64,000 bases of DNA from Botrimarina mediterranea (GTDB lineage Bacteria > Planctomycetota > Planctomycetia > Pirellulales > Lacipirellulaceae): NCBI RefSeq assembly GCF_007753265.1, contig NZ_CP036349.1, positions 4,249,363-4,313,362 on the forward strand, written 5' to 3'. A model generated the notes under the pieces. It ran no database searches and was not told where the DNA came from. It was given only the letters and a program-made list of their open reading frames with translations. Every line of letters starts with the position of its first letter. Positions within the stretch are counted from its first letter, which is position 1. Below are positions 38,718 to 47,922 of the stretch, piece after piece. Position numbers and translations under genes: made by a program.

Positions 38718-39914
38718 ATGACCCTCCAAGCCATCGAGCCTGCCGCCGCGATCGAGCTCCTGGCGAGCCGTCTCGCGCCGATCGGCACGGAGGAACTCGC
38801 CACGCCCGACGCCACCGGTCGTGTGCTCGCCCGCGAAGTGCGTCTCGACCGCGACAGCCCGGCCTGCGACGTCAGCGCGATGGACGGCTTCGCCGTCAGC
38901 GCCGAGGAGCTGACTGCGGGCGTGCTACCGATCGTCGGCGAGTGCCGCATCGGCGAGGCGCCCGAGACGTTGCCCGCTGGCAGCGCGCTCCGCATCTACA
39001 CCGGCAGTCCCGTTCCTGACGGGGCCGACGCCGTGATTCGCTTAGAGCACGTCATCGAGTCAGAGGGCTCCATCACGCTGATCAAAGGCAAGTCGGTCCG
39101 CGCAGGCGAAGACATCCGCCGCCGTGGCGAGAATGCCGCGGCAGGCTCGGTTGTACTATCGCCAGGCATTGAATTGACGGCCGCAGCGATCGGCGCTGTC
39201 GCAACGGTCGGGCTCACCGTGATCCCCGTTCATCGACGCCTGCGAGTCACCGTCATCACCACCGGCAACGAGCTGGCTCAGTTTGGCGAAGGCGAACTCA
39301 AGCCCTGGCGCCTCCGCGACTCCAACGGTCCGGCGCTCGCCGCGATGCTCGGCGCGGCGCCGTGGATCGAGTCCGTGCGGCGGATGCATGCGAACGATTC
39401 GCTCGACTCACTGAAAATGGCAATTAGCCTGGGTCTCGGCGGTTCTGAAGCGGTGGTGCTCACCGGCGGAGTGTCGAAGGGCGCCTACGACTTCGTCCCC
39501 GACGCCGTCCGCGCCGAAGGGGGCGACGTGCTCTTCCATCGCCTCCGCGCGCGCCCAGGACAGCCGACGCTCGGCGCGATCGCCGGCGGCAAACCGATCA
39601 TCGGGCTGCCGGGCAATCCGCTAGCAGTGCTCACCGCCGGACGCCGGGTGTTGGCGCCTCTCCTAAAGCGCCTCGCCGGTTTGGCGACGTTCGATCCGCC
39701 CGCGTCGCACGTTACGCTAAACGCCTGGAGCGGTAAGCCGCTACCGCTCACCTGGTGGCGACCCGTGACGCTCACGGCGCCGGGCGTTGCGAGGCTCGCA
39801 GCGCTACAAGGCTCCGGCGACGTGTGCGGCCCCGCGATGAGTGACGGCTTCATCGAGGTCCCACCCGAACGCGCCGACGCCGGCCCCTATTCGTACTACT
39901 CCTGGCGGATCTAA
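38718..39914 (+). CDS. moeA: Molybdopterin molybdotransferase MoeA
   Basis: The 398-residue enzyme inserts molybdate into adenylated molybdopterin. Family marks in order: SPACDVSAMDGFAVSAEEL near residue 50, IYTGSPVPDGADAVIRLEH near 100, GEDIRRRGENAAAG, the MoCF-binding domain start LRVTVITTGNEL near 180, VVLTGGVSKGAYDFV near 245, and GLPGNPLAVL near 300. Length is normal. The next gene, a moaC-moaB fusion, starts seven bases after the stop, so they form a cofactor operon. Confidence 0.95.
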   Translation: MTLQAIEPAAAIELLASRLAPIGTEELATPDATGRVLAREVRLDRDSPACDVSAMDGFAVSAEELTAGVLPIVGECRIGEAPETLPAGSALRIYTGSPVPDGADAVIRLEHVIESEGSITLIKGKSVRAGEDIRRRGENAAAGSVVLSPGIELTAAAIGAVATVGLTVIPVHRRLRVTVITTGNELAQFGEGELKPWRLRDSNGPALAAMLGAAPWIESVRRMHANDSLDSLKMAISLGLGGSEAVVLTGGVSKGAYDFVPDAVRAEGGDVLFHRLRARPGQPTLGAIAGGKPIIGLPGNPLAVLTAGRRVLAPLLKRLAGLATFDPPASHVTLNAWSGKPLPLTWWRPVTLTAPGVARLAALQGSGDVCGPAMSDGFIEVPPERADAGPYSYYSWRI

Positions 39915-39921
39915 CAACGAC

Positions 39922-40908
39922 ATGGCCTCGACCGAAGACCCCGCCGCCAAGCTCTCGCACCTCGACGCCGACGGCCGTGCACGGATGGTGGACGTTGGAG
40001 GCAAGCCAGTAACCGACCGTCGTGCGGTCGCCGAAGGCCGCGTCCGCGTTGGCGCCGGAGTCGCCGCCGCGATCCGCAGCAATTCGCTCAAGAAAGGCGA
40101 CCTGCTGCAAGTCGCCCGACTCGGCGGCATCCAAGCGGCGAAGCGGACTTCTGACCTCGTGCTCCTCTGCCATCCGCTGCCGCTGTCGCACATCGACATC
40201 GACGCACGGCTCGATGACGATGACGTCCTGCTCACCGCGTCGGTCCGCACCGCGGGTCAGACAGGCGTTGAGATGGAAGCCCTCGCCGCCGTCGCCGGCG
40301 CTGCGCTCAACGTCGTGGACATGGGCAAATCGCTCAACCCGGCGATTGAAATCGTCTCGCTCCGCGTCGTCGAGAAGACCGGCGGCAAGAGCGACCCAAC
40401 CACATGCAGGGCGGCTGGCTTCCGCGTTGCAATCCTCACCATCAGCGACAGCCGTACCGCCGGCGCCGCCGAAGACACCGCCACGCCGCTGCTCGTCGAA
40501 GCGGTACAGAAATTCTTCAGCAGCGAGGTCATCGCTACCCAACTCGTCGCCGACGACCGTAAAGCAATCGCCGACCAGCTACGAGATTGGGCGACCGGCG
40601 ACGGCGCGCCAACGCTCATCCTCACCACCGGAGGCACCGGCGTCGGTCCGCGCGACGTAACGCCTGAGGCGACGCTCGATGTCGTCGAGCGCACGCACCC
40701 GAGCCTCCTAGAGCTCGCCCGCGCGCGCTGCCTGCCGGGCAAGCCGCACGCCTACCTTTCGCGCGGCGTCGCCGGCGTACTTGGCAAGACGCTGATCGTC
40801 AATCTACCGGGTTCACCTAAGGGCGCCGTCGATACGCTACGGCTGATCGCCGACGTTTTGCCACACACGTTAGAGACATTGCGTGGTGAGGAGCAGAGTC
40901 ACCCGTAG
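39922..40908 (+). CDS. MoaC-MoaB fusion: cyclic pyranopterin monophosphate synthase and molybdopterin adenylyltransferase
   Basis: The ATG at 39922 gives 328 residues. The first 155 are MoaC: MVDVGGKPVTDRRAVAEGRV, LVLLCHPLPLSH and the catalytic-lysine segment VVDMGKSLNPAIE (normally DMCK). The second half, from about 168, is a MoaB/MogA domain: FRVAILTISDSRTAG, ILTTGGTGVGPRDVTPEAT and LPGSPKGAVDT. The fusion therefore covers an early and a late step of molybdenum cofactor synthesis. Similar fusions are known in other bacteria. moaA, moaD and moaE are not in this window. Confidence 0.92.
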   Translation: MASTEDPAAKLSHLDADGRARMVDVGGKPVTDRRAVAEGRVRVGAGVAAAIRSNSLKKGDLLQVARLGGIQAAKRTSDLVLLCHPLPLSHIDIDARLDDDDVLLTASVRTAGQTGVEMEALAAVAGAALNVVDMGKSLNPAIEIVSLRVVEKTGGKSDPTTCRAAGFRVAILTISDSRTAGAAEDTATPLLVEAVQKFFSSEVIATQLVADDRKAIADQLRDWATGDGAPTLILTTGGTGVGPRDVTPEATLDVVERTHPSLLELARARCLPGKPHAYLSRGVAGVLGKTLIVNLPGSPKGAVDTLRLIADVLPHTLETLRGEEQSHP

Positions 40909-40992
40909 GGCTACCCGCGGCTTGCGCCGACGGCTCAATGACGACACCTCGCAAGGTGTGACCCGTCGGCCCTAGCCGCGGGTAGCCCTACG
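40904..40992. terminator. Large hairpin between convergent moaC-moaB and polysaccharide genes
   Basis: Arms 40904-40922 and 40974-40992 are perfect 19-nt reverse complements (CGTAGGGCTACCCGCGGCT). Inside them a GCCGACGG/CCGTCGGC stem and an ACACCT/AGGTGT stem continue the pairing. It lies between two convergent stops and overlaps the end of the moaC-moaB gene. A two-way terminator is likely, though T-runs are absent. Confidence 0.65.
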
Positions 40993-41012
40993 AACAGGTT
41001 CGCCGCCAGAAA

Positions 41013-42851
41013 TCACGCCGCGACGCGCAGCTTCGGCGCCTCGCTCTCCGTCCGCGGCACGATCGTCTCTAGCAATCCGAGTATCTCGGTTGGCGATCCA
41101 TCCACGACGTCTTCCAACTGCGATATCTCGTTGAGCACACGCACCAGCGGCTGCGTGTCGCAGTCCGCCGTCATGATCTTCTCGTGCGACGTTGGCTTGT
41201 GCTGCTCGCTGTCGTTGTAGAGCTCTTCGTAAAGCTTCTCGCCTGGACGCAGGCCGGTGATCTCGACCGAGATGTCTTCGCCTTCGCGCAGGCCCGACAA
41301 GCGGATCATGTCCTTCGCGAGGTCGAGGATCCGCACCGGCTCGCCCATGTCGAGCACGAAGATCTCGCCCCCCTGCCCCATCGTCCCCGCTTGGATGACC
41401 AGCTGCGCGGCCTCCGGGATCATCATGAAGTAGCGGTTGATGTCCGGGTGCGTCACGGTGATCGGCCCGCCTTGAGCGATCTGCTGGCGGAAGATCGGGA
41501 TCACGCTCCCCGCCGAGTCGAGCACGTTGCCGAACCGCACGGTCACAAACCGGCACGCCGAGCCGACGCTCTTGGCCTGCACGTAGCGCTCCGCCAGCTG
41601 CTTGCAAGCGCCCATCACGCTGGTGGGGTTCACCGCTTTATCGGTGCTCACCATCACGAAGCTCTCGGCGCCGGCGGCCTCGGCGGCGTCGGCGACGTTG
41701 CGCGTCGCCAATGCGATGTTCTTAATTGCCTCGCCCGGGTGCTTCTCCATCAGTGGCACATGCTTGTAAGCCGCCGCATGGAAAACGATCCTTGGCCGAT
41801 GCTCGGCGAACACCGCGTCGAGCCGGTCACGATCGTTTGTGTCCGCCAGCACAGCGTCGACAACGCCCGGCGCCAATGTCTCAAGCTCGCGTTCCAGAAA
41901 AAACTGCCCGGTCTCCGAACGGTCGAGCGCAACGAGCTTCTTTGGTTTGTGCTTGAGCAACTGCCGGCAGATTTCCGAACCAATCGACCCGGCGCTGCCC
42001 GTGACAAGCACCGTCTGTCCCGTGATCCATTCTGAAATCGCGCCGTCGTCGAGCCGTACCGGGTCGCGACGAAGCAGGTCCTCGATCGAGACGTCGCGTG
42101 GACCGACCGAGACGCTGCCGCGCAACAGCTGTTCATAAGTCGGCAGCACGCGCACCGGCACGCCGACGCTCTGCGCTCGTCCCATCAACGATCGGACCAC
42201 ATGCCCAGGCAGCGAACCGGTGATGAGCACCTCTTGGGCTGCAAACGTGGCCACCAAGCGTTCTAGGTCGTCGGGTACACCGACAACTGGCACGCCGCCG
42301 ATCCGCTGACCAATCTGTCGCGCATCAGGATCAACAAAGCCGATCGCACGGAGTGACTGCTTACGACCCAGCCGAAGCGTCCGCAGCAACGTCTCGCCCT
42401 CGTCATTGGCGCCGACGATAAGGACCCGCCGTACGGCCTCGGCGCCAAAACTCGCCCGTAGGTCGCGAAACGCCCGCGGCGCCGACCGCAGTAGACCCAA
42501 AGCGAGGAACGTCGTCCCCCAATCGATCAGCAACACGCCACGAGGAATCGATACTTCCGGCAGCAAGAAGGCGTCGACAAACGTCATCCCAACCGTGCTC
42601 CAAGTCGTCGCCTTGGCGATCGTGAGCAGGTCGTAGAAGCCGATGTAGCGATTCACGTTCTGGTCGAGACGATGCCAGCAAAATGAGAATAACTTGACGC
42701 CGACGGCGCAGAGAGCGGCCACGGACATGCCAGCCACATGCGACTCGGGGATCGGCCCCCCGAAACGAAGTGAGTAGGCGACGACGAATGTGACCGCGGA
42801 GATCGCCGTCAGCACAAGCAAAAGAGTTAATCGACGTAAGAGTGCGGTCAT
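41013..42851 (-). CDS. Membrane NDP-sugar 4,6-dehydratase (FlaA1/CapD/WbpM type)
   Basis: The 612-residue protein has about four N-terminal membrane helices (1-120). A CoA-binding-like first Rossmann domain follows (RVLIVGANDEGETLLR near 145), then the catalytic SDR domain (TVLVTGSAGSIGSEICRQLL near 290). The dehydratase site is VMVSTDKAVNPTSVMGACKQ, where Met replaces the usual catalytic Tyr before Lys, as in FlaA1/WbpM. Members make UDP-4-keto-6-deoxy sugars for amino-deoxy-sugar synthesis. Its start overlaps the end of the O-antigen-ligase gene by four bases. Confidence 0.9.
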   Translation of the reverse strand: MTALLRRLTLLLVLTAISAVTFVVAYSLRFGGPIPESHVAGMSVAALCAVGVKLFSFCWHRLDQNVNRYIGFYDLLTIAKATTWSTVGMTFVDAFLLPEVSIPRGVLLIDWGTTFLALGLLRSAPRAFRDLRASFGAEAVRRVLIVGANDEGETLLRTLRLGRKQSLRAIGFVDPDARQIGQRIGGVPVVGVPDDLERLVATFAAQEVLITGSLPGHVVRSLMGRAQSVGVPVRVLPTYEQLLRGSVSVGPRDVSIEDLLRRDPVRLDDGAISEWITGQTVLVTGSAGSIGSEICRQLLKHKPKKLVALDRSETGQFFLERELETLAPGVVDAVLADTNDRDRLDAVFAEHRPRIVFHAAAYKHVPLMEKHPGEAIKNIALATRNVADAAEAAGAESFVMVSTDKAVNPTSVMGACKQLAERYVQAKSVGSACRFVTVRFGNVLDSAGSVIPIFRQQIAQGGPITVTHPDINRYFMMIPEAAQLVIQAGTMGQGGEIFVLDMGEPVRILDLAKDMIRLSGLREGEDISVEITGLRPGEKLYEELYNDSEQHKPTSHEKIMTADCDTQPLVRVLNEISQLEDVVDGSPTEILGLLETIVPRTESEAPKLRVAA

Positions 42852-45595
42852 CGCGCCACCGTTTCTGGTGAGCTGTGTGCGTCGGATTCGACGATGGGGA
42901 GACGACGCGGCGCAAGGAAACGCGACACGGTCCGCATGCGTTCACCAGACGCCATCTCCAGCCGTCGCTTAGCGGCCGCTTGCAAACTCGACTGCAAGTG
43001 GCGTAGGTCGGGTCGCCGGGAGAGGCACCAGCGTAAATGGGGATCGGCTTCGACAAACGCGCCGGAGTCGAAGTAGGCGAAAGCCAGATCGAATCGGACC
43101 CAAAAGTCATTCGGGCAAAGTTCATACGCCCGCGTTGCGCACTCGATGGCTTTCTCGTATCGTTTCAACGAGCGGTTGACGACACTGACTTGTCGCCAAC
43201 GTCGGGCGGAATCGCGAGGGCTGAGGGCTTCGCTCTCGGCGAGGGTCGAACCCTCGGCGTGTTCAGCGATCGCCACAAGGTCCTCGTCGGTGCCAGACTG
43301 ACGGTAGGCCGCTAAGACTAGGTCCGTCGCCGCGCAATCGGGATCGAGCTCCGCGACAAACACCGAAGCGGGTAAGACACGCGCCAGCGACAGCACCAGC
43401 CGCTCCCGGTGAGAACCGGGCAAACGGATGCTGGCGCGGTAGTGCTCCAGCGCTGCTTCCACATCACCCGAGAGGTGAATCTGTCGCCCGGCGTCGAATC
43501 GGACGCCACCGTCGTTAGGCTGGAGGCGGACCGCCTGGGCGATGGCGCCGCCGAGCGGCAAGGGGTCGGCGTCCAAGAAGGAGAGCCTAGTGGCTTGGAG
43601 ATAAGTCTCACCCTGGAGAGGGCACAACCGTATCGCTGCCTGTGCGTGCTCCAATGCCCGGGGTAGCAGCAGCGCGTCCTCGCCAAAGGCGCGAGCAAGC
43701 CAGTCCCGAACCTCTGCCTTACTTTGAAATCCCCCAGATGTCACGGTGTCCGCGATCATCTCGATCGACAGCGGATTCTCACCCTGCATCACCGCACTCT
43801 CGAACTGCTGCATGAGCCGTCCGGCAAGCCGGGTGTGCGCACGTGCGTTCTGTGGGTCGTTCTCGACAACCATCAGAAGTTCGTTCACGGCACGGCGTAT
43901 CGTTTCATCGATAGTCGCCAGTAAGTGAGGGTCCCCCTCTTCCGTTGCCGAAGTTAGCAAGCTGGCCTCTAGCGACTGTGTGGTCTTGGAAGCCCGTAGG
44001 TATCGGTCCCAGGCGAGTGACCCCAACCCCGGCCCCCAGCTGATCGCAACGGCAAGCGCTCCCGCCGTGACAGCGACAGCCGCTGGGAACCAGGAGGAGA
44101 TCGGGGCGCCGTTGGCGCGGGAGAGTTGGGGGGGCGCTGATTCGTTCAGCTTTCCAACGGGGTGCAACTGCTCAAGCCGCGTTGCACACGCCGCAAAGAT
44201 AATCGCCAACATGGCAAGCGACGGCACGTACCAAACGAAATCGACGACGGAATGGGCGAAGCTGGCGGCGATTCCCGCCATCAGGACGGCCTGCAACAAC
44301 ACGCCGTTCGGCGAGGCGGCTCGTCTCAAGCCGCAGAGGAGGGTCCGCACGACCATCGCAGCAGCAGCAGCGAGGACAAGCAGTCCGGCGGCGCCGTTCT
44401 CGCTTGCGATCTGAAAGTACCCCGACTCTGCATGGGTAAACTCTCTCGCCGACGATCCGTCGATGTAGGCAGGGTAGACGTAGCGATGACTACCCGCCCC
44501 GTGACCGAGCCACGGATTCGCGAGGAACGCCCGAGCGTTTGCGCCCCATATCAGCCGGCGCCCGGCATTGGCGTCGAGTTCTTCGATCTCACCCGACACC
44601 AAGTCGTTCAGCCGATTGGTCACCTTTTCATAGTCGAAAAGCGACACGCCCAGCAGCACGACGGAGGCCATCGCCGCTAAGAGTAGCGTCTCTTTCAACC
44701 CCACTAGTCGACGCCACCAGCAGCCAATCACCGCGACCAGCAGCGCTACCCCAAATGCCGCAACGCCGCCACGAGACTGAGTCGCCACCAAGATCACGAC
44801 AACGAAGATCATCGCGCCGAGGCATACAATCCTCCGTGTTTTCTCACTCCCAAGCGCCGTAGACCCTTTTGCTCGAATCGATCGTTGAAAGGCGAAAGGC
44901 GCGAGCGAAGCCAGCCCGAAGATCAGGAAATGGGCGAAATGATTGCGATTGGCGAAGGCGCCTTGGACCTGCCCCTTGAACGAGCGGCTCGGATAGTCGT
45001 ACATCCAGAGCAGGCGTCCGTCTGGGAAGCCCGCTTGAACCACGCCAATGATCGCCAGCACGACGCTGGCGACTGCGACACAGCCCAAAACCTTCTTCAC
45101 ATCGCCTTCGGATCGGACCCGTTCCGCAACAACGAAGAACAATAGACAATGCGACACTAAGACAGCGAGACCCTCGAACGTCTCTGGCGGCGCCAGAGAG
45201 ACCCTTGTCCAACGTCCGAGAGGCGATTCCTCTGACCACAACGGAAGCAGGCTAGCGTGGCCGGGAGCGAGGGCATTGAGGAGCCCCACCGGCAGGGGAA
45301 CAAGCTGGACAACAACGCATGCCAGCGCCGCTATCCCAAGAAGCAAGGGGCCCTTCTGCACCCGGATTGTCCTGCCTGCGCCCGCGCTATTCAGCACCGT
45401 TAGAAGCGTCGCCAGGGCAACCGTCGCCACGTAGACCAAGCATCCACCATCATGTCGCCCTCCCAGAGCGAGCAGAGTCAGCCCCAACCCAACGACCAAG
45501 GTCAAGTCCAACGCTGTCTGCCGGCTCTGAACGCTGCACCAGCGTATGAGCGTCACCCGATGCATGAGGCCTGCGATCGTCATCGGTAACGGCAT
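42848..45595 (-). CDS. O-antigen ligase/polymerase family protein with C-terminal TPR-like region
   Basis: The 915-residue protein has 11-13 membrane helices in its first 490 residues. The Wzy_C/WaaL-type periplasmic loop is visible around TQSRGGVAAFGVALLVAVIG and ANPWLGHGAGSHRYVYPAYI (Arg, His and Gly typical of this family). The last 400 residues are soluble and helical, with repeat-like pairs such as HAQAAIRLCPLQGETYLQA and AIECATRAYELCPNDFWVRF, typical of TPRs. It may polymerise the repeat unit or ligate it to an acceptor. It overlaps the dehydratase gene and follows wzc by 48 bases. Confidence 0.85.
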   Translation of the reverse strand: MPLPMTIAGLMHRVTLIRWCSVQSRQTALDLTLVVGLGLTLLALGGRHDGGCLVYVATVALATLLTVLNSAGAGRTIRVQKGPLLLGIAALACVVVQLVPLPVGLLNALAPGHASLLPLWSEESPLGRWTRVSLAPPETFEGLAVLVSHCLLFFVVAERVRSEGDVKKVLGCVAVASVVLAIIGVVQAGFPDGRLLWMYDYPSRSFKGQVQGAFANRNHFAHFLIFGLASLAPFAFQRSIRAKGSTALGSEKTRRIVCLGAMIFVVVILVATQSRGGVAAFGVALLVAVIGCWWRRLVGLKETLLLAAMASVVLLGVSLFDYEKVTNRLNDLVSGEIEELDANAGRRLIWGANARAFLANPWLGHGAGSHRYVYPAYIDGSSAREFTHAESGYFQIASENGAAGLLVLAAAAAMVVRTLLCGLRRAASPNGVLLQAVLMAGIAASFAHSVVDFVWYVPSLAMLAIIFAACATRLEQLHPVGKLNESAPPQLSRANGAPISSWFPAAVAVTAGALAVAISWGPGLGSLAWDRYLRASKTTQSLEASLLTSATEEGDPHLLATIDETIRRAVNELLMVVENDPQNARAHTRLAGRLMQQFESAVMQGENPLSIEMIADTVTSGGFQSKAEVRDWLARAFGEDALLLPRALEHAQAAIRLCPLQGETYLQATRLSFLDADPLPLGGAIAQAVRLQPNDGGVRFDAGRQIHLSGDVEAALEHYRASIRLPGSHRERLVLSLARVLPASVFVAELDPDCAATDLVLAAYRQSGTDEDLVAIAEHAEGSTLAESEALSPRDSARRWRQVSVVNRSLKRYEKAIECATRAYELCPNDFWVRFDLAFAYFDSGAFVEADPHLRWCLSRRPDLRHLQSSLQAAAKRRLEMASGERMRTVSRFLAPRRLPIVESDAHSSPETVAR

Positions 45596-45643
45596 ATTTG
45601 GAGGGGATTGGCTGCTGAGGCCCCAGCTGATCGACAGTTCGGC

Positions 45644-47911
45644 TTACGCCGCCATTGGGCGATTCTCGTCGGCATGAGACACGTGCTCCTCCTCTTCATG
45701 CCCGTAACCGTAGCCATATCCGTAGCCGTATCCGTACCCCTTGCCGATCTGGTCCGAGACGCGGTTCACAACCACGCCAACCAGGGGCGCGCCGCCGGAT
45801 GTGAAGTGCCCACAGGCGCGGTTCACCAAGCGACGGTGATTCTTCTCGGGCGACACCACGAGCACGACGCCATCAACCAATCGTGCGGCGATCTGCGCGT
45901 CGCTCACCGCCAGAATTGGTGGACAATCGATGAGGACTTGGTCGTACTTCGAGTCGGCCCAGGCCAACAGCTCGGCAAAGTTTGGACTCAGAAGCAGCTC
46001 CGCGGGGTCAGGACGGCGCGGCCCCGCCGGGATGACGTCGAGCGACTCGAGTGCCGTGCGAACCACGCAGCGCTGGGCAATCAAGCCGACGTTGCCTTCT
46101 GCCGAGAGGATGTCGGTCACCCCCTCGTAGCCTTTTAATTCGAGAAGCGACGTGAGGCCAGGCTTCCGCATGTCGCAGTCGATAACGAGCGTCCGCCTTC
46201 CTGTCTGCGCGTAAGAGACAGCAAGGTTCGCCGATACGGTCGTCTTGCCGTCGCCGGGTTCGCTGCTAGTGATCACGAGCCGTTCGGAGACCTCTGCACC
46301 CAATGTGATCGCGGTGCGGAGCGTCCGGAACGACTCCGATTCAGTCGCTTGCGGTTGAGAGAACATCTGGACCTTCTCAAGCCCAACCCCCGTTCGCAAC
46401 GGCAATTCACGGATCACCGCCAAAACGCGGCAGCCGAGCTGCATCGCCATTTCTTCGGGTGACCCGAATCGGTCGTCGAGCAAGTCTTGGACGTAGACCA
46501 GACCGACGCCCAAACATAAGCCCGCCATGAGCGACGCCACCAACACAAGACGCAGCTGCGGTGAGGCGGGAAGGTCCGAAGGCAACGGCTCTTCGACGAT
46601 CGTCGCGCGGATGGGCGCCTGCACTTGGTGGATATCAACCGTGGCGATCTTCTCAAACAGGAGGTCGTGCAACTTCTCGAGCCGCTCGACCTCACGGTCG
46701 AGCATATCAACCTTCACCAAGTCGCCGCTCTGGCGCGCCGCATCAGCGCGAGCAACCTGGAACGCCTCCTCGAGTTGCCGCTCACGTTCAACGGATTGCG
46801 ACATGGCTTGGTTGAGCATGCCGACCAGGAACGGTCCCAGCTCAGCCGCTGTCAAACCAGTAGGCCGTCCCGACGCGTCGCTGCGGTAGGAGGCTAGAAA
46901 CTGCTGGGTCGAATCGATCTGCGACTTGAGCGTGGCGACCTGTGGGTGCGAAGGCCCATAGAATGGCTCCAAACGGCCGAGCTCATCACGTAGGTCGATT
47001 AGCTTTGCTTGCTGCTTGGCGAGGACTTCCATGTCATTCGGGCCCATGCCCATCGCCGCGAGCATCGCTGCCTCACCGATCGATTGCTCGACGAGTCCCA
47101 AGTGTTGCGAAAGGTCGTCGCCGCGATCAATCGCCATCTGGATCGTGGTGAGCGACGATTGCAGATCGAGTCGCCGACGCTGCGCTTCGAGGAGGGCGTC
47201 GTTGTATTGGATCGCGCGACTGATGATGGGATCGACGACGTCGTCCCGATCAGGCAGCGAAAGGTGGCCGACCCGCTCGCGCGACTGCTGCAGCTCAAGC
47301 TGCTTGGCCGCAAGGCTCTGCTCGAGTTGGTCGCGTTCGATCGTCAGAACATCGAGCACTTCGGCGGCCGTGCCGCGGTGGGTCTCGCCGACAAAATCGA
47401 CGTACGCCTCGATGACGGCTCGGACCACCGCGGCGGCCGCCTCGGGATCGAGCGAGTCGTAGCCGACGTTGATGAAGTTGGTCTTTCGCACCGTCGAGGC
47501 GGTGAGGCTATCGCCGATCGTCTCCACCCATCGATTCGGCTTCTGATCGACGAAGTCGATCCGGTGCTCGGGAGCGAGCCGTTCGATCGCCCGAGTGACC
47601 ACCTCTGAGCTCTTAACAAGTTCTCGGTGCGTCGCCATCAGATTGTCGGCGCCCGCTTGGTCATTCATCGTCGTCAGTTCGCCGGCGCTCTGATCCACGA
47701 CGAGCAGCTTCGCGGTGGAACGGTAGTAGCGTTTAGCCGTCACGTAGTAGACGGCGCCGATCGCCAAGCACCCCGCTAGCGTCCACAGCACCGTGTTGCG
47801 GCGGTACTGGACGACGCGCGTCAGACGCACCACCGCCTCGAGGGCATGCCCCCCGGCGTCCAACTCGTTGCCCCACGGCTCACCGCGGTCGTTGACGGTA
47901 TCCAGCGACAT
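45644..47911 (-). CDS. wzc: Polysaccharide co-polymerase and tyrosine autokinase (Wzc type)
   Basis: The 755-residue inner-membrane protein has two membrane helices (near 38-55 and 430-450) around a large coiled-coil periplasmic domain. The cytoplasmic BY-kinase has Walker A ITSSEPGDGKTTVSANLAVS, Walker A' LVIDCDMRKPGL and Walker B QVLIDCPPILAVSDA. The C-terminus carries a run of alternating Gly and Tyr (six Tyr in GKGYGYGYGYGYGYGH), the autophosphorylation cluster, then an acidic and His-containing tail. It controls polymer length and export through Wza. Wza is encoded 11 bases upstream in the same operon. Confidence 0.93.
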   Translation of the reverse strand: MSLDTVNDRGEPWGNELDAGGHALEAVVRLTRVVQYRRNTVLWTLAGCLAIGAVYYVTAKRYYRSTAKLLVVDQSAGELTTMNDQAGADNLMATHRELVKSSEVVTRAIERLAPEHRIDFVDQKPNRWVETIGDSLTASTVRKTNFINVGYDSLDPEAAAAVVRAVIEAYVDFVGETHRGTAAEVLDVLTIERDQLEQSLAAKQLELQQSRERVGHLSLPDRDDVVDPIISRAIQYNDALLEAQRRRLDLQSSLTTIQMAIDRGDDLSQHLGLVEQSIGEAAMLAAMGMGPNDMEVLAKQQAKLIDLRDELGRLEPFYGPSHPQVATLKSQIDSTQQFLASYRSDASGRPTGLTAAELGPFLVGMLNQAMSQSVERERQLEEAFQVARADAARQSGDLVKVDMLDREVERLEKLHDLLFEKIATVDIHQVQAPIRATIVEEPLPSDLPASPQLRLVLVASLMAGLCLGVGLVYVQDLLDDRFGSPEEMAMQLGCRVLAVIRELPLRTGVGLEKVQMFSQPQATESESFRTLRTAITLGAEVSERLVITSSEPGDGKTTVSANLAVSYAQTGRRTLVIDCDMRKPGLTSLLELKGYEGVTDILSAEGNVGLIAQRCVVRTALESLDVIPAGPRRPDPAELLLSPNFAELLAWADSKYDQVLIDCPPILAVSDAQIAARLVDGVVLVVSPEKNHRRLVNRACGHFTSGGAPLVGVVVNRVSDQIGKGYGYGYGYGYGYGHEEEEHVSHADENRPMAA
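45701..45740 (-). repeat. Short tandem repeat coding the Gly-Tyr tail of Wzc
   Basis: About six copies of a GGNTAY hexamer (read on the minus strand) encode consecutive Gly-Tyr pairs. Slippage here would change the number of phosphorylatable tyrosines without breaking the frame. Confidence 0.8.
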
Positions 47912-47922
47912 ACGATTTCTAT

